Shown: piece after piece, positions 41,421 to 49,919 of the stretch
Position numbering within the stretch: the stretch's first letter is position 1
Layout of the letters: every line of letters begins with the position of its first letter
The notes under the pieces: model-generated
Databases searched by the model: none
Told to the model about the DNA's origin: nothing
Seen by the model: only the letters and a program-made list of their open reading frames with translations
DNA from: Sphingomonas citricola
GTDB lineage: Bacteria; Pseudomonadota; Alphaproteobacteria; Sphingomonadales; Sphingomonadaceae
NCBI RefSeq assembly: GCF_019429535.1
Contig: NZ_JAHXZM010000001.1
Coordinates: 620,001 to 684,000, forward strand
DNA length: 64,000 nt
Reading direction: 5' to 3'
Translations under genes and position numbers: made by a program

Positions 41421-42116
41421 CTATTTATTGGCGTCTGGTGCTTTCACAAACTGGCCTTCAGCGGATCGAGAATTGATCTCGATGAAAAGTCCGTCATGCA
41501 AGCTAGCAAGCTCTTTCGGCGATGAAAGGAACATTTCACGAACCTGCCCAGCGAAGTCTTTTTGAATTAGCTTTCGTCCAGCCGTTCCTGGGGCGGGCAA
41601 ACGTAGGAAAATACCGGCATGTGTTGGAATATGCGGTGCAGACTTATCCGATTGGGGCACGGTTTGATCATAGACGCCAAGCACTCGTTCTCCGGTCGAG
41701 TCTACAAGACCTCTCAGCCCATCGGAGCCAGCTTTGGCCTCATAAGCGGCCCGTATTTGCTTGGGTGGATCAGAAACTTTGGAATACATTCCGTCTGAAA
41801 CGAGCGCTTCGACCTCATGTCTTGCCGCAATTGATCTAATTACACTCAAGCCATTTTTGGCTATTTTACGGAAAGGTGTCTCATGAACGAAACCAGCGTC
41901 GTCGACGTCACGAGGGGAAACCATGACACGAAGTAGAGTCTCATCTTCTGATACGGGACCTGGCGAAATTGGACTTACCGGAAAAGCTTCACAAGCAAGA
42001 TTGGGGTGCTCCCTATCTATCTTGTCAGCTAAGCCTTGATCTTCATCAGCGCCAGCAAAAGTGGCTTGGCAGCTTTCCGCTGTTGATTCAGGCTTGTCGT
42101 TTGGCGGCATATTCAA
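41421..42116 (-). CDS. Third gene of the TIGR04255 cassette, 231 residues
   Basis: A soluble protein with an acidic unstructured first third, then SEDETLLRVMVSPRDVDDAGF..ETPFRK, which looks like the small protein that often accompanies TIGR04255 genes. ATG 42116 overlaps the preceding stop (4 bp). AT-rich relative to the host. No catalytic motif is clear, so its role (effector, regulator or scaffold) is unknown. Confidence 0.65.
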   Translation of the reverse strand: MNMPPNDKPESTAESCQATFAGADEDQGLADKIDREHPNLACEAFPVSPISPGPVSEDETLLRVMVSPRDVDDAGFVHETPFRKIAKNGLSVIRSIAARHEVEALVSDGMYSKVSDPPKQIRAAYEAKAGSDGLRGLVDSTGERVLGVYDQTVPQSDKSAPHIPTHAGIFLRLPAPGTAGRKLIQKDFAGQVREMFLSSPKELASLHDGLFIEINSRSAEGQFVKAPDANK

Positions 42117-42694
42117 GCGATAATGCCTGCCTCACGTAGGAAGTCTAGAACCTCCTTACTATTAATCACACCGCACATTGCAGTCGACGGCCTGCCAACA
42201 CTTCGCCGGTAACACTCAACCGAGTGAGCATCAGCGCAAAAAGTAATGTCGGCGAACGAGCCTGTCGCGCGATCCTCAAACTCCACAACCGCGTTGCCGT
42301 CATCGTCAAGGGTGACGCCGTAAGCCATCGCTGTCTTGATGTTTGGCAAAAAAGCTAAAGCCGCATCGACGCTGCGCGGAATAGGAGCGGCTGCACCTTC
42401 GCCATCGTGGTTGTAGGGAAGCCGTTTTAGCATTCGCAGGCGAGCCGTGAGTCGGGCCGTTTGAGCGCGCGCGCGATCGACTTCTGCAGACTTATGCGTT
42501 TCCTGTTTGACGTTTATCGGGGTGTCGAGCGGACTCGCACGACCTGGGCGAAACCGATCAAGCACAATCACTTGGCCTTGATCCCCCGATCCATCTTTCA
42601 CATGCCGAGGTCGGAACGTTGATCGATTGCCCCTCGTGCCAATAAGATAGCCGCTCCGATCGGTTGGCGCGTCTATCAGGTTCAACGCATACAT
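42113..42694 (-). CDS. Second gene of the TIGR04255 cassette, 193 residues
   Basis: The N-terminal half is basic and likely flexible; the C-terminal half has a helix-strand pattern, RSVDAALAFLPNIKTAM then VTLDDDGNAVVEFED, as in companions of TIGR04255 proteins where a helix precedes a strand with D-G-x-x-x-x-E. Only 2 bp separate it from the first gene. No active site recognised. Confidence 0.65.
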   Translation of the reverse strand: MYALNLIDAPTDRSGYLIGTRGNRSTFRPRHVKDGSGDQGQVIVLDRFRPGRASPLDTPINVKQETHKSAEVDRARAQTARLTARLRMLKRLPYNHDGEGAAAPIPRSVDAALAFLPNIKTAMAYGVTLDDDGNAVVEFEDRATGSFADITFCADAHSVECYRRSVGRPSTAMCGVINSKEVLDFLREAGIIA

Positions 42695-42696
42695 TG

Positions 42697-43497
42697 TCAG
42701 CCTTCCAGGTAGATTCGCTGCGCTTGTTCAGTGGTAATTATCTCACTTAGCAACGCTTTCAAGTCGGAGTGCGCTTCATCAAAAACAGCGAATGCGTCGG
42801 GGTTTTCCGGTAGATCACCCGTTATTCGTAGTTCCTGTCGCGTCGCGATGCTCACCCAACGGCGCTCGTCCTCATCCGATGCATCAATGCGGATCGCCTG
42901 CAGTTTTCGGCCGCTTTCAGTGCCGTCAACAAACGCTCCGGTGTAGCTGTGAAAGAGATTGGGCGCATGAAAAACATGCGGCGCCACAAGACGACTATCG
43001 CTGCGTAGGAGTGCGCCTATATCCGCATTCGCTGGATCGCCATCGAACCAAAACCGGTCAACATATTCAAGTCCGATAGATTGAAACGAAACCACCGGAC
43101 TGCATATCTTGATTAACGGATCGAGGAGAGAGACGATACGATCCTCTTGCCACTCCCAGGATATATAATCCCAGGTACGGTAAATCAGCGCACCTGCGTC
43201 GATTGACACTTGTTCAATGGCGCGACCCAATCCAGCACCCTCTTCCGGCGCATCGGAACGACGAGTGAACATTTGGCCTGCAAGATTAGTATCCTGCGTA
43301 GGTGTGCCATCTTCACTGAATTGTATTTGAAGCCGAGAAGTTCGACTTGCGTGTGTAAGCCCTGCGTCACGAGCAAGTGGGTCTAAAGAACTGAGGCACG
43401 TCTTTATGACCTTGTCGGGTAGCGGGTTGGCGAACTCGACAAAGGCAGCCATAATCGAGATTGCGTGGTTCTCATTAACCGGAACCCAATTCGACAT
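42697..43497 (-). CDS. TIGR04255 family protein, first gene of three-gene cassette
   Basis: A 266-residue protein that fits TIGR04255 (a sporadically distributed family): N-terminal FVEFANPLPDKVI, a central YRTWDYISWEWQEDRIVSLLDPL then VVSFQSIGLEYVDRFWFD (the family's G-L-x-Y-x-x-R element), and a C-terminal helix FDEAHSDLKALLSEIITTEQ. Its patchy distribution and position in mobile elements suggest defence or inter-element conflict, but no activity is known to me. The cassette is AT-richer than its neighbours, indicating a separate origin. Confidence 0.75.
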   Translation of the reverse strand: MSNWVPVNENHAISIMAAFVEFANPLPDKVIKTCLSSLDPLARDAGLTHASRTSRLQIQFSEDGTPTQDTNLAGQMFTRRSDAPEEGAGLGRAIEQVSIDAGALIYRTWDYISWEWQEDRIVSLLDPLIKICSPVVSFQSIGLEYVDRFWFDGDPANADIGALLRSDSRLVAPHVFHAPNLFHSYTGAFVDGTESGRKLQAIRIDASDEDERRWVSIATRQELRITGDLPENPDAFAVFDEAHSDLKALLSEIITTEQAQRIYLEG

Positions 43498-43820
43498 GTA
43501 TGCCCTCCCTCCTGTGGAGCCCTACCAACAGCGCGGTTGAACTGCAACGTTAAGCCGAACGTGATCCAATAAGGCGACTGTCAGGTTCCAGCTCAAAAAT
43601 CCTACGTTGTGCGGCTAGCGAATAAACGTCCGACAGGCAGCGTCCGTGAACGGACTATGCGCGTCCGAGTGTTACAAATGCCTTTGCGCCGGCTGGACTC
43701 GACCCGAACGATGGGGGCGAACCATCTGATCAGGGTCGTAGAGCAGCGAAACCCGCGATGGCTGGCGAACCGGCTGCGGGGTTTTCGCGGTTCATCAACC
43801 AGGCAGATAGGCCTGGACGA
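43498..43820. other. Gene-free region between the TIGR04255 cassette and the right-end HTH gene
   Basis: About 320 bp that should hold the promoter of the leftward three-gene cassette (near 43500-43600, AT-richer) and the 3' end region of the HTH gene. The reading frames here are short and lack ribosome sites. I see no repeat, tRNA or terminator of note. Confidence 0.4.
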
Positions 43821-44474
43821 TTAGGTGTCCAGTCCAGCGCAGCGCCGGACACTAGCGGCGGTGATGCGTGTGTCGCCGGGAGGCCGCTCCAGTTTACCTT
43901 CCTTGATCCTGGCGTAGATCCACGTCCGACCTCTCGCGAGTGCAGCCTCGGTCTGCTTGACCGTCAGCAGCAGCGCTCCTGATTGAAGAACGTCCAGGTC
44001 TGGTGCCTGACGCTGCGGTTTCGCTTCAGCTGTTGGCGCACGAACAAGCGGCTCGGCTTCGGTTTGCTCCGGTGGCCCCGATTGTCGTTGCTTAGATGAG
44101 CCACCTTCGAACGCCTTTTCCTCGTCGGCGATCGCCAGAACATCAGCAGGATGAAAGCTGACGCCGGTGATAAGCAGTGCGGACAAGCCGCCGATCAGAT
44201 CGGAACCGGGTAGGCGAACCGTGCCACCGCTCCACACGTCGCCGTCGATGCCTTCGCTGACGATGCGCTCCCACGCACTCGGCGCAACAGCAGCACCGCG
44301 GACCTGTCTGCGCTCGCCGCGTGCGTCGATGCTTACCTGAGACAAAGCGTAGGAACGCAACAGTCCAGCGGCAGCACGGTCGCAGATCAACTTGGTGGCG
44401 TCGGCGACCCCTGTTGGCTCAAGCAGCGCAACAGCTTGCCTGGGTGTTATCGCATACTGGTCGGTCAACTGCAT
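43821..44474 (-). CDS. DNA-binding protein with C-terminal excisionase-like HTH, near attR
   Basis: A 217-residue protein. The C-terminal 50 residues (LLTVKQTEAALARGRTWIYARI, GDTRITAASVRRC) form an excisionase-type helix-turn-helix. The N-terminal part begins MQLTDQYAITPRQAVALLEPTGVADATKLI, which may be another DNA-binding helix set. It is 178 bp from the right repeat, a place suited to a recombination directionality factor or integrase regulator. Confidence 0.7.
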   Translation of the reverse strand: MQLTDQYAITPRQAVALLEPTGVADATKLICDRAAAGLLRSYALSQVSIDARGERRQVRGAAVAPSAWERIVSEGIDGDVWSGGTVRLPGSDLIGGLSALLITGVSFHPADVLAIADEEKAFEGGSSKQRQSGPPEQTEAEPLVRAPTAEAKPQRQAPDLDVLQSGALLLTVKQTEAALARGRTWIYARIKEGKLERPPGDTRITAASVRRCAGLDT

Positions 44475-44543
44475 TTCCCCCGCCGCGCAGGAGGCGCAAG
44501 ATAGCCGGTAGAGGTTGCTGATAGGTAAGAGTGACAGCCGGAT

Positions 44544-44560
44544 TGTTCGCGGTTGTTCGC
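44544..44560. repeat. Right copy of the 17-bp subterminal repeat
   Basis: tgttcgcggttgttcgc, identical and in the same orientation as 17049-17065; it lies 92 bp inside the right repeat. Likely an arm-type binding site for the integrase or directionality factor. Confidence 0.55.
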
Positions 44561-44652
44561 ATGTAGCCGCGCTGAAAAGGCGAACTTATGTGGGAACGCT
44601 CCGGCAAGAACGAAAAAATTGCCAAGCGAGCATAACGGCTTAGCTAAGTCAT

Positions 44653-44671
44653 GCTGGCGCACCCGACAGGA
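44653..44671. repeat. attR: right 19-bp repeat inside the tRNA-Arg 3' end
   Basis: gctggcgcacccgacagga, same as attL. Positions 44655-44671 are the last 17 bases of tRNA-Arg on the minus strand, so integration leaves the tRNA intact at this end. Confidence 0.92.
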
Positions 44672-44731
44672 TTCGAACCTGTGGCCTCTGCCTTCGGAGG
44701 GCAGCGCTCTATCCGGCTGAGCTACGGGTGC
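44655..44731 (-). tRNA. tRNA-Arg (anticodon CCG)
   Basis: A 77-nt tRNA with encoded CCA. The acceptor stem GCACCCG pairs with CGGGTGC, followed by discriminator G and CCA; the D arm is GCTC..GAGC, the anticodon stem CTGCC/GGCAG holds the loop CTCCGAA (anticodon CCG, reads CGG), and the T arm is ACAGG/CCTGT with TTCGAAT. It is intact and serves as the integration target of the element. Confidence 0.97.
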
Positions 44732-44805
44732 CTGGCGACCGCGGTTAGCGCAGGCGGGAGGCGTGCGCTACCCCTTTTCGGCCGCCGCTCCTATTCGGCG
44801 AGGGG

Positions 44806-45189
44806 TCAGCGTCCCCGCGCGATCGTCACCGGCTGGAACGGCGCGAGACCGCAGCTCGCGCCGCGCATCGGGCCGGTCTGATACAGCACGGTGATGATGT
44901 CCTGCGCGCACAATTGGCTGAGCGAGGTGCCGTAGGAGAAGCGGCGCTCGAACCCCAATCCCGGGCAGGATTGCGGCAGCGTCACGCGGTAGAAACGGTC
45001 GCGGCCGCCGCTCGTGCGGAAATCGATCACGCGGTCGTTGCGCACCAGGCTTTCGCGCAACTGGGTGATCGGGACGCAATTGCGCGCCGGCCCGGTCGGG
45101 GTGGCGGCGGGCACCGCGTCGCGGTCGCGCGCGGTGACGGGGGCCGTGGCGGCGGCGACGCAGCAGGCGGCGAGAACGGCGAAGCGCAT
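44806..45189 (-). CDS. Secreted DUF6491-like protein
   Basis: A 127-residue exported protein (signal peptide ..[12 protein letters not shown]). Conserved cysteines are in [23 protein letters not shown] and GASCGLAPF, the usual order of DUF6491 proteins of sphingomonads. Function unknown. The nth stop lies 4 bp upstream of this start, so the two may be cotranscribed. A distant relative is at 47433-47834. Confidence 0.72.
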   Translation of the reverse strand: MRFAVLAACCVAAATAPVTARDRDAVPAATPTGPARNCVPITQLRESLVRNDRVIDFRTSGGRDRFYRVTLPQSCPGLGFERRFSYGTSLSQLCAQDIITVLYQTGPMRGASCGLAPFQPVTIARGR

Positions 45190-45193
45190 GGGT

Positions 45194-45874
45194 TCACTCT
45201 CCCGGCGACGCCGGCACCGATGCCGCCTTCGCGGCGGCGGGCGGGGGCGTCTTCGGCTTGAACGCGCACAGATCGGATACGATGCAGCGCCAGCATTCGG
45301 GCTTGCGTGCCTTGCACGTGTAGCGTCCGTGAAGGATCAGCCAGTGATGCGCGTGGAGGCGGAACGGCTGCGGCGTCGCACGGTCGAGTTTCAACTCGAC
45401 CGCGAGCGGGGTCTTGCCGCGCGCCAGACCGGTCCGGTTGCAGACGCGGAAGATATGCGTGTCGACCGCGAAGGTTTCCGCGCCGAACGCGGAGTTCATG
45501 ACCACGTTCGCAGTCTTGCGCCCGACGCCCGGCAGCGTTTCCAGCGCGTCGCGGTTCGCGGGCACCTCGCCGCCGTGGTGGTCGATCAGCATCTGGCTGA
45601 GCGCGATGACGTTCTTGGCCTTGTTGTTGTAGAGCCCGATCGTCTTGATATGTTCCTTCAGCCCGTCGAGCCCGAGCGCGACCATCTTCGCGGGCGTATC
45701 GGCGATGCGGAACAGCGCGCGCGTCGCCTTGTTGACGCCCGCGTCGGTCGATTGCGCCGACAGGGCGACCGCGACCAGCAGCGTATAAGCGTTGACGAAC
45801 TCGAGCTCGGTTTCGGGATGCGGGTTCGCCTCCGCCAGCCGGGCGTAGAATTGGACGACGTCGGCTTTCTTCAT
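45194..45874 (-). CDS. nth: Endonuclease III
   Basis: A 226-residue DNA glycosylase/AP lyase that removes oxidised pyrimidines. The helix-hairpin-helix LPGVGRKTANVV carries catalytic K120, the catalytic aspartate is D138 (VDTHIFRV), and the iron-sulfur cluster cysteines CKARKPECWRCIVSDLC (C-x6-C-x2-C-x5-C) close the domain. Residue numbers agree with E. coli Nth. A short Ala/Pro-rich tail follows. It is 3 bp from dapB on the same strand. Confidence 0.96.
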   Translation of the reverse strand: MKKADVVQFYARLAEANPHPETELEFVNAYTLLVAVALSAQSTDAGVNKATRALFRIADTPAKMVALGLDGLKEHIKTIGLYNNKAKNVIALSQMLIDHHGGEVPANRDALETLPGVGRKTANVVMNSAFGAETFAVDTHIFRVCNRTGLARGKTPLAVELKLDRATPQPFRLHAHHWLILHGRYTCKARKPECWRCIVSDLCAFKPKTPPPAAAKAASVPASPGE

Positions 45875-45877
45875 GCG

Positions 45878-46606
45878 CTAGAGCCCGAGCACCTCGGCCA
45901 TCTGATAGCGCCCGGGCGCGCGGCCGGCGAGCCACAAGGCCGCTTTGACCGCACCGCGCGCGAAGATCGTGCGGTCCTCGCCGCGGTGGCCGAGCTCGAT
46001 CCGCTCGCCTTCGCCCGCGAATACGACCTGATGGTCGCCGACCACGCTGCCGCCGCGCAGCGACGAAAAGCCGATCGTCTCCTCGGTGCGTGCGCCGACA
46101 AGGCCCGCGCGGCCGTCGACGCGAACCTCGGACAGCGCGGTCCCGCGCGCCGCCGCCGCCGCTTCGCCCAGCAGGATCGCGGTGCCCGACGGTGCGTCGA
46201 CCTTGTGGCGGTGATGCATCTCGACGATCTCGATGTCCCAGTCGGGGCCGAGCCGCGCCGCCGCCTCGCGCACCAGGATGCTGAGCAGCGTGACGCCGAG
46301 CGAGGTGTTGCCGGTCTGGAGCACCGCGATCTCCCGCGCCGCCTCGTCGATCATCGCGTGGTGCGTCGCCGACAGCCCCGTGGTGCCGATCACGATCGGC
46401 GTGCCCGCGGCGACCGCGGCGGCGAGATGGGGTTCGAGCGCGGCGGGGGTCGAGAAATCGACCAGCACGTCGGCGTCGGACGCGAGCGGCGCGGGATCGC
46501 CGCCCGCGTCGACACCGCCCGCGATCGTGCCGCCTTCGTCGCCGACGATCGTCGCGATCGCGCGGCCCATGCGGCCGTTGCTGCCGTAGATGCCGATCGA
46601 CGTCAT
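45878..46606 (-). CDS. dapB: 4-hydroxy-tetrahydrodipicolinate reductase
   Basis: A 242-residue NAD(P)H-dependent enzyme of the lysine and diaminopimelate pathway. The Rossmann motif is GIYGSNGRMGRAI; further motifs are VDFSTPAAL, GTTGLS and the catalytic EMHHRHKVDAPSGTA. The ATG at 46606 gives the family start. Normally essential. Lies directly upstream of nth, probably in one operon. Confidence 0.96.
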   Translation of the reverse strand: MTSIGIYGSNGRMGRAIATIVGDEGGTIAGGVDAGGDPAPLASDADVLVDFSTPAALEPHLAAAVAAGTPIVIGTTGLSATHHAMIDEAAREIAVLQTGNTSLGVTLLSILVREAAARLGPDWDIEIVEMHHRHKVDAPSGTAILLGEAAAAARGTALSEVRVDGRAGLVGARTEETIGFSSLRGGSVVGDHQVVFAGEGERIELGHRGEDRTIFARGAVKAALWLAGRAPGRYQMAEVLGL

Positions 46607-46799
46607 CGCTGACACTCCGTGGAATGAAGGGCGGGTAGATGAAGGGCGGGGGACGGGCAGGAAAACGCTATCATGCCGCGCGTATGGCACAGCGATGTGA
46701 CACGGGCGACAGCGGCGCGGGCGAAATTTGCGGCATCGATCACGCGTCGCGAACGGCGGCGATGCTTGCGCCGCGAGCATCATCCGCTACGCGCGGGGC

Positions 46800-47426
46800 A
46801 TGCCGCCCGAGGTTCTCCTGCCCGTTTTCGCACCCTGGTTCGATATTGCCGGGCTGGCGGTCTTCGCCGCCTCGGGCGCGCTCGCGGCGGCTCAGCGGGG
46901 GCAGACCTTCGTCACGCTCGCGTTCTTCGCACTGATTACCGGGGTGGGGGGCGGCACCGTGCGCGACCTGCTGATCGGCGCGCCGGTGTTCTGGGTCCAC
47001 GACGCGCGCGTTGCGGCGGTGTGTCTGGGCGTCGCGGTGCTGGTGTGGCTGACACCCGAACGCTGGTGGCGGGGCGCGGCGCTCGACTGGTTCGACGCGG
47101 TCGGGCTCGCCGCCTACGCGGTCTACGGCGCGGCGAAGGCGATCGGCTACGGCGTGCCGCCGCTCCCGGCCGCGTTGATGGGAGTGGTGACGGGGTGCGT
47201 CGGCGGGATCATCCGCGACGTGCTGGCGGGCGAGCCGTCGATCCTGATGCGCCCCGAACTCTACGTCACCGCCGCCGCGCTCGCCTCGGGGTTGTTCGTC
47301 GGGCTGCGCGTCGGCGGCGCCGATCCGCGCACCGCGGCGGTGATCGCCGCGCTGATGGGCTTCGGCCTGCGCGCCGCCGCGATCAGGTGGCATCTCGCGC
47401 TGCCCGCCTATCGCGGCCGGCGTTAA
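46800..47426 (+). CDS. TRIC/YicG-type membrane cation channel
   Basis: A 208-residue protein with about seven membrane helices and the duplicated UPF0126 pattern: FDIAGLAVFAASGALAA ... GVGGGTVRDLLIG and again FDAVGLAAYAVYGA ... GVVTGCVGGIIRDVLAG. These GGGxxRD motifs define the bacterial TRIC family of homotrimeric K+/cation channels. The ATG at 46800 is used. It is divergent from dapB. Confidence 0.92.
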   Translation: MPPEVLLPVFAPWFDIAGLAVFAASGALAAAQRGQTFVTLAFFALITGVGGGTVRDLLIGAPVFWVHDARVAAVCLGVAVLVWLTPERWWRGAALDWFDAVGLAAYAVYGAAKAIGYGVPPLPAALMGVVTGCVGGIIRDVLAGEPSILMRPELYVTAAALASGLFVGLRVGGADPRTAAVIAALMGFGLRAAAIRWHLALPAYRGRR

Positions 47427-47432
47427 TCGGCC

Positions 47433-47834
47433 TCAGCGCGTCTTCGCTTTGGTGTAGGGCACGAACTGCCCGAGCGAGATGAAGCCGTGCGGGATCGACG
47501 CGGTGCGATCGAGCAGGCGAATGACGTCGCCGCGGCACAGGTTGGTGCTGAAGGTCCGCGTCACGATGATGTCGTCGCGCCGCAACTGGCGCGCCCCGTC
47601 GGGTGGGACGTTGACGTACAGTCGCGTGCCGATGCGATACACGATCGCGCGCCCTTCGACGATCGTGTTGCCGGTGACGTTCGGCAACGAGAGGCAGTCC
47701 GCCGGCTGCCCCATGACGCGCCCGGCGAGCAGCTTGTCCAGTTCGGCGTCGGGATCCAATCGCGCCGATGCGGTCGCGGGAAGCAGCAGCGCGAGCGCGG
47801 TGGCGAGGGCTAAGCGGAACGGAATCTCGCGCAT
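47433..47834 (-). CDS. Secreted hypothetical protein, DUF6491-like
   Basis: A 133-residue exported protein with signal peptide (LALATALALLLPATASA). It has DCLSLPNV, YRIGTRLYVNVPP and NLCRGDVIRLL, comparable in order to the protein at 44806-45189 but with fewer cysteines. Convergent with the TRIC gene with only 6 bp between stops. Function unknown. Confidence 0.65.
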   Translation of the reverse strand: MREIPFRLALATALALLLPATASARLDPDAELDKLLAGRVMGQPADCLSLPNVTGNTIVEGRAIVYRIGTRLYVNVPPDGARQLRRDDIIVTRTFSTNLCRGDVIRLLDRTASIPHGFISLGQFVPYTKAKTR

Positions 47835-47920
47835 CGAAAGACCCTTGGTAGAGCCTGTGTGAATGCGGGGCGGGCGGGTTCGGCTCCACGCGACGCGGCC
47901 GCCGCGTGGAGCCGGCCGGA

Positions 47921-49789
47921 TCACAGCCCTAGCTTGGCGAGCAACAGGTTGAGCAAGCTCAGATCACCGGCGCGCGCGACCATCGGTCCCGACCCCGCGC
48001 ATTCGAGGCACTCGGCGCGCACCGCCGAGCCCGACAGGAGGCGACGCGCGTCGCCGATCGCGAGCGCTGCCGCCTGCCGCTGCTGCCACGCCATGCGCGA
48101 CACGACGTCCAGGCCCGCGCTCGCGTCGTCGTCCTCGTCACGGTTCCATTGTTTCGCGACCGTGGCGGCGAAACCGGGCTGCTTTTCCAGATAGACGACG
48201 TCGGTCGGCTCGACCTTGGCGCGCTTGGCGGCCTCCGCCACTGCGTCGGACAGCGATCCGAACCGGTCGACGAGACCCAGCTGGCGCGCGGTGCCGCCCA
48301 GCCAGACGCGACCCTGGCCGATCTCGTTCACGCGCTGGATCGGCAGGTGCCGCGACTGTGACACGCGCGTCAGGAACTGCATGTAACCGTGCTCGATCGT
48401 CGACTGGATCACCGCGTCGATTACCGGGTTGGTGCCCGCGAACACGTCGGGCTGCCCCGACAGCGGCGTCGTACGCACCCCGTCGCTGGTGATGCCAACC
48501 TTCGCCAGCGTGTTCTCGAACGTCGGGATCACGCCGAAGATGCCGATCGAACCGGTGATCGTGTTCGGCTCGGCGAAGATCACGTCGCCCGGCGTCGACA
48601 CCCAGTAACCGCCCGATGCAGCCAGCCCGCCCATCGACACGACGATCGGCAATCCGCGCCGCTTTGCCTCCAGCAGTGCGAGGCGGATCTTCTCCGACGC
48701 CAACACCGAACCACCGGGCGAGTCGACGCGCAGGACGATCGCCTTCAGGTCGTTCTTCGCCAATCCCTTGTAGATCGCCTCCGACACGGTGTCGCCGCCG
48801 GCGGTGCCGGGGCCCGCCTTACCGTCGACGATGTTCCCGGCGACCGTGACGATCCCGATCTTGCCCGTCTTCGCCCACGGCTTGGCATCGACATAGGCGT
48901 CATAGTCGATCTTGTTGAAGAAGCCCGCGGTCTTCTTGTCGTCGCCGCCGACGATCTGCGCCACGCGGCGCCCGAATGCGACGCGGTCGCCCAGATGGTC
49001 GACGATCCCGCCGCGCAGATTGGCCTGCGCGACGTCGCCGCCGGCGGCCTGGACGATCTGCGCCGGATTGGCGAGCATCGCGGCGATCTGCGCCCTCGGG
49101 CGCGCCTGCTGGACAGACGTCCGCCATTGCTCGAACAGCCCGCCGTACAGCGCTTCGGAGGCGGCGCGCGCCTCGGGGCTCTGGTCGGCGCGGATATAGG
49201 GTTCGACCGCCGACTTGAACTTGCCGACGCGGTAGACGTGCGCGTTGACGCCCAGCTTGTCGATCAGCCCCTTGTAATACATCTGCGTGCCGCCGGGGCC
49301 GGCGAACAGCGTGCCGCCCTGCGGGTCCATCCAAATCTCGCTCGCCGCCGAGGCGAGGCGATAGCCGCCATCGGTGTAGGCGATGCCCCAGGCGAGCACG
49401 GGCTTGCCCGCGCGGCGCACTTCGGCGAGCTTGTCCGCCACCTCGCCCAGCGCCGCCGGATAGGCGCCGCCGAACCGCTCCAGGTCGACCACCACGGCCT
49501 TGACGCGATCGTCGCTCTTCGCGGTGTCGAGCGCGCGGACGATGTCGCGCAGCCGGTACTGCCGCCCGACCTGCTGGCCGCTGACCAGCTGGGTGAACGT
49601 CACGTCCTCGGGCTGCTCGACGATCGGGCCGTCGAGGTCGAGGACGAGCGCGCCCTCCTTGATCGCGGGTGCGCCGCTGCGGGCGTTCAGCGCCGCGAAC
49701 AATGCGCCGAAGAACAGCAGCATCAGGACGAGCACCAGCGCGTCCTTGATCCCGACCAGCAATTTCCAGGCGCCCCTCACCAATTTCAT
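47921..49789 (-). CDS. sppA: Signal peptide peptidase SppA, long form
   Basis: A 622-residue protein with an N-terminal membrane anchor (DALVLVLMLLFFGALFAAL) and two tandem S49 domains, as in the 67-kDa type. The lysine general base is expected in the first domain; the nucleophilic Ser is in GGLAASGGYW, preceded by LRVDSPGGSVLASEKI. It degrades cleaved signal peptides in the membrane. Alone on the minus strand. Confidence 0.93.
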   Translation of the reverse strand: MKLVRGAWKLLVGIKDALVLVLMLLFFGALFAALNARSGAPAIKEGALVLDLDGPIVEQPEDVTFTQLVSGQQVGRQYRLRDIVRALDTAKSDDRVKAVVVDLERFGGAYPAALGEVADKLAEVRRAGKPVLAWGIAYTDGGYRLASAASEIWMDPQGGTLFAGPGGTQMYYKGLIDKLGVNAHVYRVGKFKSAVEPYIRADQSPEARAASEALYGGLFEQWRTSVQQARPRAQIAAMLANPAQIVQAAGGDVAQANLRGGIVDHLGDRVAFGRRVAQIVGGDDKKTAGFFNKIDYDAYVDAKPWAKTGKIGIVTVAGNIVDGKAGPGTAGGDTVSEAIYKGLAKNDLKAIVLRVDSPGGSVLASEKIRLALLEAKRRGLPIVVSMGGLAASGGYWVSTPGDVIFAEPNTITGSIGIFGVIPTFENTLAKVGITSDGVRTTPLSGQPDVFAGTNPVIDAVIQSTIEHGYMQFLTRVSQSRHLPIQRVNEIGQGRVWLGGTARQLGLVDRFGSLSDAVAEAAKRAKVEPTDVVYLEKQPGFAATVAKQWNRDEDDDASAGLDVVSRMAWQQRQAAALAIGDARRLLSGSAVRAECLECAGSGPMVARAGDLSLLNLLLAKLGL

Positions 49790-49919
49790 GCGCGCACCAG
49801 CTTCATAACGTGAACCTCTCCGGGCGAGACGCCCGCTGCGCCCGGTCTAGCGCGCCGTGTATCGCCTGAGCAATACGCTTCTATGGTCAACGCGCGCCGA
49901 ACCGCCTAACGGCGGCGCG

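Larger units (their letters stand above)
17019..44671. mobile_element. Integrative element (phage-derived island) in tRNA-Arg(CCG)
   Basis: About 27.6 kb between 19-bp direct repeats, with a tyrosine integrase starting 143 bp inside the left repeat, an excisionase-like protein near it and another HTH protein beside the right repeat. Inside are a primase-helicase, a DUF5681 protein, three ejection-like proteins, several cargo sets and many tiny coupled genes. Parts of the element (for example 34600-35280, 36200-36450 and 41400-43500) are clearly AT-richer than the flanking chromosome. No large terminase, portal, major capsid, tail or lysis gene is recognisable, so it is not an intact prophage. 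Confidence 0.9.

Noticed and set aside
45014-46612. A 532-codon plus-strand frame across nth and dapB
   Set aside because: It spans two well-defined genes on the other strand; Arg/Asp repeats are a by-product of their codon use.
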